From DATCJY01 sp036562565 (GTDB taxonomy: Bacteria > Bacteroidota > Bacteroidia > Flavobacteriales_D > Sanyastnellaceae): 64,000 nt of DNA. Under the pieces are notes generated by a model that saw only the letters and a list, made by a program, of their open reading frames with translations, was not told where the DNA came from and made no database searches. Below, one piece after another: positions 58,370 to 64,000 of the stretch. Position numbers and translations under genes: made by a program. Where the stretch lies: contig DATCJY010000043.1 of assembly GCA_036562565.1 (NCBI GenBank), forward strand, positions 1-64,000. The letters run 5' to 3'. Each line of letters opens with the position of its first letter. Positions within the stretch are counted from its first letter, which is position 1.

Positions 58370-58795
58370 ATGGCTAAAATTGTGTATTCAACACGCAGGG
58401 AACGTTTCAATGCTGCACACAAATTGTGGAACAGCAGATGGGATGATGCCACCAACCTTGAAAAGTTTGGTAAATGTGCTAACCCCAACTGGCACGGTCA
58501 CAACTATGATTTATATGTTACCGTGAAAGGGGAACCACATCCTGATACGGGTTATTGTATTGATTTGAAATACCTCAGTGACCTCATTCAGGAGCGCGTA
58601 ACATCCAAATTGGATCACCGCAACCTCAATCTGGACGTTCCTTTTCTCGCCAATAAGATGACCTCCTGCGAGAATGTAGCCATTGCAATCTGGGAAGAGC
58701 TTGAAGGCCCCATCCGAGAAGCCGGCTGTCAGTTGCACAGCATTCGGTTGCACGAGACAGAAAATAACATGGTAGAATACTTCGGTGAGCAGTAA
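58370..58795 (+). CDS. queD: 6-carboxytetrahydropterin / 6-pyruvoyltetrahydropterin synthase
   Basis: A T-fold enzyme of 141 residues that converts dihydroneopterin triphosphate either to 6-carboxy-tetrahydropterin (queuosine route) or to 6-pyruvoyl-tetrahydropterin (biopterin route). Zinc ligands are His17, His42 and His44 (NWHGHNYDLYV), and the catalytic Cys is Cys36 (KCANPN). The substrate Glu lies near the end (LHETENNMVEYF). The folE gene 38 nt downstream supplies its substrate, so the two form a pterin pair. Which product is made cannot be read from sequence. Confidence 0.9.
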   Translation: MAKIVYSTRRERFNAAHKLWNSRWDDATNLEKFGKCANPNWHGHNYDLYVTVKGEPHPDTGYCIDLKYLSDLIQERVTSKLDHRNLNLDVPFLANKMTSCENVAIAIWEELEGPIREAGCQLHSIRLHETENNMVEYFGEQ

Positions 58796-58833
58796 TTTTA
58801 CCATTTATCCATTCACAATTCTATCTTTCTCAT

Positions 58834-59433
58834 ATGAGCATGGAAAACGAAAATGAGGCTATGACGCCCGAGCAAGAAAAAATTGCAAGCAGCGTCCTCA
58901 ATATCCTCCACAACATCGGAGAGAATCCAGAAAGACAAGGCTTGCAGAAAACTCCTGAGCGTGTAGCCAAAGCTTACACCTACCTCACCGAGGGCTATTC
59001 TACCGACCCAGCAGAGGTATTGCGCAGCGCCATGTTCGATGAGGATTACAGCCAGATGGTGATTGTAAAGGAAATTGAGCTTTACAGTCTGTGTGAACAC
59101 CATATGTTGCCGTTTTTTGGTAAAGCACACGTGGCCTATATCCCAAATGGTAAAATTGTTGGCCTGAGCAAAATTCCACGAGTGGTGGATGTGTTCAGCA
59201 GAAGATTGCAAGTGCAGGAACGCCTCACCATTGAAATTCGCGATTGCATTCAGCACACACTTGAACCGCTCGGAGTTGCTGTTGTAATTGAAGCTTCACA
59301 CTTGTGCATGCAGATGCGCGGAGTGAGTAAACAAAACAGCGTTACCACCACCAGTGCGTTCAGTGGTGAATTTCTTCACAACGACAAAACCCGCAAGGAG
59401 TTTATTTCACTTATAGGTGCAAAACTTTCATAA
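58834..59433 (+). CDS. folE: GTP cyclohydrolase I
   Basis: Converts GTP to 7,8-dihydroneopterin triphosphate, the first step of folate and pterin synthesis. The 199-residue protein has zinc ligands Cys87, His90 and Cys158 (SLCEHHMLPFFG, HLCMQMRGV) and the substrate segment IPNGKIVGLSKIPRVVDVFSRRLQVQERLT. The type IA form with zinc is clear. It lies behind queD on the same strand and probably in one operon. Confidence 0.96.
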   Translation: MSMENENEAMTPEQEKIASSVLNILHNIGENPERQGLQKTPERVAKAYTYLTEGYSTDPAEVLRSAMFDEDYSQMVIVKEIELYSLCEHHMLPFFGKAHVAYIPNGKIVGLSKIPRVVDVFSRRLQVQERLTIEIRDCIQHTLEPLGVAVVIEASHLCMQMRGVSKQNSVTTTSAFSGEFLHNDKTRKEFISLIGAKLS

Positions 59434-59499
59434 CCTTCGGCAAATTGCGAGAAACCAACGTTATACTTGTAAACCATACTTACACTATAAATTTGAAAT

Positions 59500-60231
59500 A
59501 TGAATAGTATTGAAAATTACAGCCGTTCAACTGAAATTCTCGATTTCACACAGGACGCCTCTGTGCAGAAGAAATTTTTCTCTTCTGTATTCACTTACAT
59601 GGCCATCGGACTCGGCATTTCAGCTGTTACGTCTTTTTACCTTGGCCAATCTATTGAGTGGTTCCAACTGCTCTTCACGGAAACCGGAATATCAGGATTG
59701 GGCTACGTCATCATGTTGTCTCCTTTGGCATTTACATTGTTCGCCAACAGACTAATGGCAAATGCTTCTACCACCACGTTGGCTCTTGTTTTCTCAGCAT
59801 TTGCCGTGGTGATGGGAATGAGCATCTCTACCATTTTCCTCATTTACAGCCTTACATCCATTGCAACCATCTTCCTTGTAACAGCAGGAACATTTGCATT
59901 GTTTGCATTCTTGGGTTATACAACCAAGACCGACTTGACAAAAATCGGAACCATTGCCGGTATCGGTTTGTTTGCGCTGATTGCCGTGAACCTCTTGAAC
60001 TTCTTCTTTTTCAAGAGTGAGCAAGTGAGCTATTGGAGCAGCGGTATCGGAGTGTTGATTGTGGTAGCATTGATTGCGTATCACATGCAATATCTCAAAC
60101 ACATTGCAGCAGGGTTGGAATATGGTGACACCACCATGACCAAGCGTGCCCTTATTGGAGCATTTGCGCTTTATATTTCATTCATCAACCTGTTCATGAT
60201 GTTGTTGCGTCTTTTCGGTAACCGTGAATAA
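59500..60231 (+). CDS. Bax inhibitor-1/YccA-family membrane protein
   Basis: A 243-residue polytopic protein with seven hydrophobic helices. The family pattern is seen in VYTYMAIGLGISAV-like (FSSVFTYMAIGLGISAVTSF) and FALYISFINLFMMLLRLFGNRE at the end. Bacterial members (YccA, YbhL) modulate FtsH or act as Ca2+/H+-leak channels. No partner is adjacent. It ends before a strong terminator. Confidence 0.93.
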   Translation: MNSIENYSRSTEILDFTQDASVQKKFFSSVFTYMAIGLGISAVTSFYLGQSIEWFQLLFTETGISGLGYVIMLSPLAFTLFANRLMANASTTTLALVFSAFAVVMGMSISTIFLIYSLTSIATIFLVTAGTFALFAFLGYTTKTDLTKIGTIAGIGLFALIAVNLLNFFFFKSEQVSYWSSGIGVLIVVALIAYHMQYLKHIAAGLEYGDTTMTKRALIGAFALYISFINLFMMLLRLFGNRE

Positions 60232-60256
60232 TTAAATTCAGAGAAATAATTTTCAT

Positions 60257-60295
60257 TGGTGGGGCGCTCTTCGAGCGCCCCATTTTATTTTTTTT
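60257..60295 (+). terminator. Terminator of the Bax inhibitor-1 gene
   Basis: TGGGGCGCTC (60260-60269), loop TTC, GAGCGCCCCA (60273-60282), then a T-rich run. A GC-rich 10-bp stem. Confidence 0.9.
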
Positions 60296-60392
60296 AATAT
60301 CTCCAACGCCAATTGATGCAGAAAAAAATTGATTCGTTTTTTTTCGATGTAGTACCTTGCGGCATTCACTACCCTCACACAACATCTCTTTT

Positions 60393-62663
60393 ATGGCAGG
60401 ACATTCACCAATTACTCTCATTTCTGATCTTGCACTTATTCTTTGTACAGCGGGTGTTACTACTCTGATATTCAAAAAGCTCAAGCAACCGGTTGTGCTG
60501 GGATACATTATTGCGGGATTTTTGGTAGGTCCACATTTCGATTTTTTTCCTTCCATAACCGGCTCTGGTGATTCACGTGCATTGGCCGATGGTGAGATAG
60601 ACGAAAACATTCGCACATGGTCGGAGATTGGAGTAATATTCCTTTTGTTCACGCTTGGGTTAGAGTTCAGCTTTAAGAAGCTTATGAGGGTGGGCGGCAC
60701 CTCCTCCATCACTTCATTTGTTCAAATCATCTGTATGCTGTTCCTTGGATACTTTGCCGGACAACTCATGGACTGGCCCATGATGGACAGCATCTTCTTG
60801 GGTGCCATCTTATCCGTCTCCTCCACTACTATCATCATTCGCGCATTTGAGGAGCTCAATTACAAGGACAAAAAATTTGCGGGAGTCGTATTTGGAGCAC
60901 TGATTGTAGAAGACCTAGTGGCCATCGTATTGATGGTCTTACTATCTACCATGGCTGTGAGCCGTGATATTCAAGAAGGAGAGCTACTCATTTCCATGGT
61001 GAAGCTTGTATTCTTCCTTATTCTTTGGTTTGCAGCCGGCATCTTCTTCATTCCAAGTTTCTTGCGTTATACGCGCAAACTCATGAATGATGAAACACTG
61101 CTGATTGTCTCCATCGGTTTGTGTTTTGCGATGGTGTTGCTAGCGGAGAAAGTAGGATTCTCACAAGCCCTCGGAGCATTCATCATGGGCTCCATTCTTG
61201 CCGAAACGACCTCTGCTGAACGCATTGAACACCTGGTGAAGCCGGTGAAAGATTTGTTTGGTGCAGTGTTTTTTGTATCCGTAGGAATGATGATTGTGCC
61301 TTCTACCATGGTAGAACATGCAGTTCCTATACTCATTGTAACGCTCATCACCTTGTTCGGAAAAACTGCCAGCACATTCCTAGGAGCCTTGTTATCAGGA
61401 CAACCATTGAAGCAATCCGTTCAAGTTGGTATGAGCTTGGCCCAGATTGGCGAATTCTCTTTCATCATTGCTCAATTGGGGTTGACACTCAAAGTAACAA
61501 GTGAGTTCCTCTATCCAGTGACAATTGCCGTATCAGCCATTACCACATTCACGACACCTTATCTCATTAAGATGTCAGAGCCGGTCTATAACCTCATTGA
61601 GCGCAAACTACCATCACGCTGGATAGCCAACCTGAACCGATACAGTACCGGGGCACAACACATCAATGCTGAAAGTGAATGGAAAAAACTCATCAAATCG
61701 TTTTTCCAGATTGCGATTATTAATGGAACAGTAATAGCCGGTATCATCGTGTTATTCTCCAAGGTTATCGCACCTTCGGTGTTCCCCGATCAAGAACTGG
61801 CAACATGGCAAGCAATCCTAGTAATAATAGCCACACTCATATGCGCATCACCATTCCTGTGGGCACTCACTGTAAGAAAAATGGGTAAAGCCGCATACAC
61901 CACCCTTTGGCTCAACAAGGTGAACCGAGGCCCCATTATTGCACTGGAATTCTTGCGGATTGCATTGGCAATCTTCCTAGTAGGTTTTATGCTAGATCAA
62001 TTCTTCTCCACGCTCACAGCCTTGGTTCTGGCATCCACAGTAATTGTGATAGCCATTGTGATATTCTCCCGCAAGCTGCAAACCTTCTCCTCTCGCATTG
62101 AGATGCGTTTCGTCAACAATTTCAACGCACGTGAAATCAAAGAGGCCGAAAACAAAATCGATAACCTCTCTCCATGGGATGCGCACATAGCCTCTTTTGA
62201 AGTGCCATATTATTCTTTTGTAGTGGGTAAAAAATTGTCAGAGTTGGCATTGCGTGAGCAGTTCGGAATCAACATCGCCATGATTGAGCGCGGTGATAAA
62301 AAAATCCTCGTACCTAACCGCGATGAGTTGCTCTATCCGAAGGACCGCATTTCTGTTATCGGTACAGACGATCAATTGCTCAATTTCAAATCGCGCTTGG
62401 AAGAGCAAACCGAAATGCCGGAATCACACACCAAGAAACCGGCCGATGTGGAATTGATACAGGTAACTGTAGAGCCCGGTTTCCCATATGTAGGTGTAAG
62501 CATACGCGAGTCAGGAATACGTGAACAGACACAAGGGCTGATTGTCGGAATTGAGCGCGATGGTGAACGCATACTCAATCCCGACTCAACCACTGAATTC
62601 CGTTTGAAGGATACCTTATGGATTGTTGGAAATAAGAAGCTCGTGAAGCAGTTTATGCAATAG
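60393..62663 (+). CDS. CPA2-family cation:proton antiporter with RCK_C domains
   Basis: A 756-residue KefB/KefC-type antiporter. The N-terminal part (about 1-390) has 12-13 helices with the family motifs LGYIIAGFLVGPHF, FLLFTLGLEFSFKKLMR, SSTTIIIRAFEEL and GFSQALGAFIMGSILAET. A second membrane region (about 435-580) follows. The C-terminus has two RCK_C (TrkA_C) domains (about 595-665 and 685-756), ending IVGNKKLVKQF. No NAD-binding RCK_N domain is visible between. I start at 60393 (MAGHSPITLI), since an ATG at 60357 adds 12 unmatched residues. It probably exchanges K+ or Na+ for H+. Confidence 0.9.
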   Translation: MAGHSPITLISDLALILCTAGVTTLIFKKLKQPVVLGYIIAGFLVGPHFDFFPSITGSGDSRALADGEIDENIRTWSEIGVIFLLFTLGLEFSFKKLMRVGGTSSITSFVQIICMLFLGYFAGQLMDWPMMDSIFLGAILSVSSTTIIIRAFEELNYKDKKFAGVVFGALIVEDLVAIVLMVLLSTMAVSRDIQEGELLISMVKLVFFLILWFAAGIFFIPSFLRYTRKLMNDETLLIVSIGLCFAMVLLAEKVGFSQALGAFIMGSILAETTSAERIEHLVKPVKDLFGAVFFVSVGMMIVPSTMVEHAVPILIVTLITLFGKTASTFLGALLSGQPLKQSVQVGMSLAQIGEFSFIIAQLGLTLKVTSEFLYPVTIAVSAITTFTTPYLIKMSEPVYNLIERKLPSRWIANLNRYSTGAQHINAESEWKKLIKSFFQIAIINGTVIAGIIVLFSKVIAPSVFPDQELATWQAILVIIATLICASPFLWALTVRKMGKAAYTTLWLNKVNRGPIIALEFLRIALAIFLVGFMLDQFFSTLTALVLASTVIVIAIVIFSRKLQTFSSRIEMRFVNNFNAREIKEAENKIDNLSPWDAHIASFEVPYYSFVVGKKLSELALREQFGINIAMIERGDKKILVPNRDELLYPKDRISVIGTDDQLLNFKSRLEEQTEMPESHTKKPADVELIQVTVEPGFPYVGVSIRESGIREQTQGLIVGIERDGERILNPDSTTEFRLKDTLWIVGNKKLVKQFMQ

Positions 62664-62673
62664 AACTTCCCTT

Positions 62674-63573
62674 CTATTTTTTGAAAGAAGCTTTTACAAC
62701 TTCTACGACTTTATCTGGATAGTCTGTGATGAGGTGCGTCACACCGATTGACAACAAGCGCCTCATTTCTACCTCATCGTTTACCGTCCAAACCATGAGG
62801 TGGATACCCGCTTCTTTGCAGTAAGTCACAACCTTTTCGTCCACAAGACTATAATGCGGATTGTATGAATATGGTTTGAAACTCAATGCAGCTAAGTTTT
62901 CCGCGACATTCTTGTTCTTTCCTCCAACGAGATACATGAGTTTCAGTGAAGCGTCTTTCGTGTGCAACACCTCCAATATTTGAGGGTCGAAGGATTGAAT
63001 CAACGCATACTCACCGATGTCATAGGAATAAAATTCTTTCAGGAACAAGTCCATATACTCCTCGGGCTCTGGCTGGTAAATACCATACCATTCCGGTTCG
63101 GATTTAATCTCGATGTTGAGCAAGGGAATCGGAATTTGCTTCTCTGCGCAATAGTTCTTCACGCCCTTTACAAATTCTTCAAACGAAGGCTTGTACGACT
63201 TTAACTTCTCTTGCTGTTGAAAACGCGGATGCGCTTGTGTACCGCAGACAAATGATTGTGCTTCAGCCAAAGTCATTTTATAGATATTGAGCTCCTTCTC
63301 TTTCTCCTTTTCAATGGCTGAACCATCCGGATAAGTACAAAGCTCAGACAAAATGTAAGGGTCATGGGATATGAGCATCTTGCCATCGGCAGTACATACC
63401 AAATCAATCTCAAGGGCATTGGCTCCCAAATCCAAAGCTCGGTAAAATCCGGGCATTGTATTTTCAGGAAGTAAACCTCTGCAACCACGGTGACCATCAA
63501 TAACGATGGTTGGCTCCGATTGGGAATAAGATGTGATGCTCATAAAGGACACTAGAATCCACAACAATCTCAT
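62674..63573 (-). CDS. Glycerophosphodiester phosphodiesterase, exported
   Basis: Hydrolyses glycerophosphodiesters to sn-glycerol 3-phosphate and an alcohol, in the periplasm. The 299-residue protein has a signal peptide (MRLLWILVSFMSITSYSQ) and the GDPD site: His28 and Arg29 (DGHRGCRG), Glu55 and Asp57 (LEIDLV), His70 (ISHDP). The C-terminal LMVWTVNDEVEMRRLLSIGVTHLITDYP is the typical last barrel strand set. The start at 63573 avoids overlap with dps. Confidence 0.93.
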   Translation of the reverse strand: MRLLWILVSFMSITSYSQSEPTIVIDGHRGCRGLLPENTMPGFYRALDLGANALEIDLVCTADGKMLISHDPYILSELCTYPDGSAIEKEKEKELNIYKMTLAEAQSFVCGTQAHPRFQQQEKLKSYKPSFEEFVKGVKNYCAEKQIPIPLLNIEIKSEPEWYGIYQPEPEEYMDLFLKEFYSYDIGEYALIQSFDPQILEVLHTKDASLKLMYLVGGKNKNVAENLAALSFKPYSYNPHYSLVDEKVVTYCKEAGIHLMVWTVNDEVEMRRLLSIGVTHLITDYPDKVVEVVKASFKK

Positions 63574-63584
63574 CTGAAAGTTTC

Positions 63585-64000
63585 CTATTTGAGATAAGCG
63601 GAATACATCCATACCAATTTCTCTTGCTCACGGATATAATCACTCATGAGTGCATTGGTTCCTTCATCATTGGCTTCTGCAGACAAATCCAATAGTCTGC
63701 GCTCAATTTTGATAAGCTCGCTGAAACCGTTGAGCACGTGTTCAATGGCTTTATCACCATCCGATACATTCTTTGCCTCCTTGATGGATGCCAATTGGAT
63801 GTAATCGCTAAAGCTGTGCAAAGGAGTTTTGCCCAGCGTCAATACACGCTCTGCTATCTCATCAATCTTAACGAGTGCATCGTTGTATAATTCCTCAAAC
63901 TTGAGGTGCAGTTCAAAGAATTTTCTACCGGTAATGTTCCAGTGAAAACCACGCGCATTGATATAAAACATTTGATAATTAGCAAGAAGAACATTGAGTT
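63585..64000 (-). CDS. dps: Dps-type ferritin, 5' end outside the window
   Basis: A DNA-protecting, iron-storing Dps/miniferritin; only the last 138 residues are inside the window. The frame stays open to the right edge (LNVLLANYQMFYINARGFHWN), so the gene starts further right. The Dps ferroxidase residues lie in GFHWNI and in FEELYNDALVKIDEIAERV. Twelve subunits form a shell that oxidises iron with H2O2. It is 11 nt upstream of the GDPD gene on the same strand, probably one transcript. Confidence 0.92.
   Translation of the reverse strand, partial: LNVLLANYQMFYINARGFHWNITGRKFFELHLKFEELYNDALVKIDEIAERVLTLGKTPLHSFSDYIQLASIKEAKNVSDGDKAIEHVLNGFSELIKIERRLLDLSAEANDEGTNALMSDYIREQEKLVWMYSAYLK

Overview
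The window is a chromosomal segment of a member of the Bacteroidota, most likely Flavobacteriales-like. Four lines of evidence support this. Family signatures largely confined to that phylum are present: GWxTD, DUF5606, DUF4920, DUF6702, a SiaB-type kinase, a GldI-like FKBP lipoprotein, PD40/OmpA proteins and propeller-SpoIIE sensors. Several genes are preceded by the Bacteroidota promoter pattern (TTG, about 18-22 nt, TAnnTTTG). Clear Shine-Dalgarno sequences are not seen. The subfamily sequences of TrxB, HMG-CoA lyase and FadH also fit. Base composition is even and moderate throughout. I see no insertion sequence, integrase, prophage, CRISPR array or rRNA operon, so this looks like stable core genome with three tRNA genes (His, Asp, Ser).

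Layout. 1-2.8 kb: small membrane protein, ribA, tag and a SiaB-like kinase, all on the minus strand. 2.8-13.6 kb: mostly minus-strand housekeeping genes. These are a GT4 glycosyltransferase, tRNA-His, a VanY-like peptidase with trxB, a Kazal lipoprotein with an LPP20-like lipoprotein, proline catabolism (pruA), an msrA/aldo-keto reductase operon, an outer-membrane protein and mdh. 13.7-25.2 kb: a MORN protein, an M23-like protein, an M1 aminopeptidase with bioY, tRNA-Asp, the nrnA-gldI-FKBP-rsgA operon, DUF6702, an MFS exporter and tRNA-Ser. 25.4-31.1 kb: a plus-strand cluster of GWxTD protein, GT2, ComEC and HMG-CoA lyase. 31.4-37.1 kb: gap, a DUF5606 protein with a Lys/Ala tail, an M49 peptidase and a DUF4920 lipoprotein with a His/Asp tail. 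37.1-44.1 kb: a tight three-gene operon coding for a PD40-PKD-OmpA protein, a secreted unknown protein and a propeller-SpoIIE phosphatase. 44.2-56.3 kb: glmM, a hydrolase lipoprotein, a PepSY-like protein, fadH, an exported katG, aroC, a saccharopine dehydrogenase-like protein and rsmE. 56.7-64 kb: nuoA-B-C without nuoD, queD/folE, a Bax inhibitor-1 protein, a CPA2 antiporter, a GDPD lipase-type phosphodiesterase and a truncated dps at the window edge.

Common themes are aerobic heterotrophic metabolism (MDH, GAPDH, proline, fatty-acid and leucine degradation, complex I), oxidative-stress defence on both sides of the membrane (TrxB, lipoprotein MsrA, exported KatG, Dps) and envelope biology with many lipoproteins. 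The least explained and most interesting locus is the OmpA/unknown/SpoIIE operon at 37.1-44.1 kb. It joins a peptidoglycan-anchored periplasmic protein to a transmembrane phosphatase with 1-nt gaps between the genes. A SiaB-type kinase elsewhere in the window is the class of enzyme such phosphatases can oppose, but the pairing is inference.
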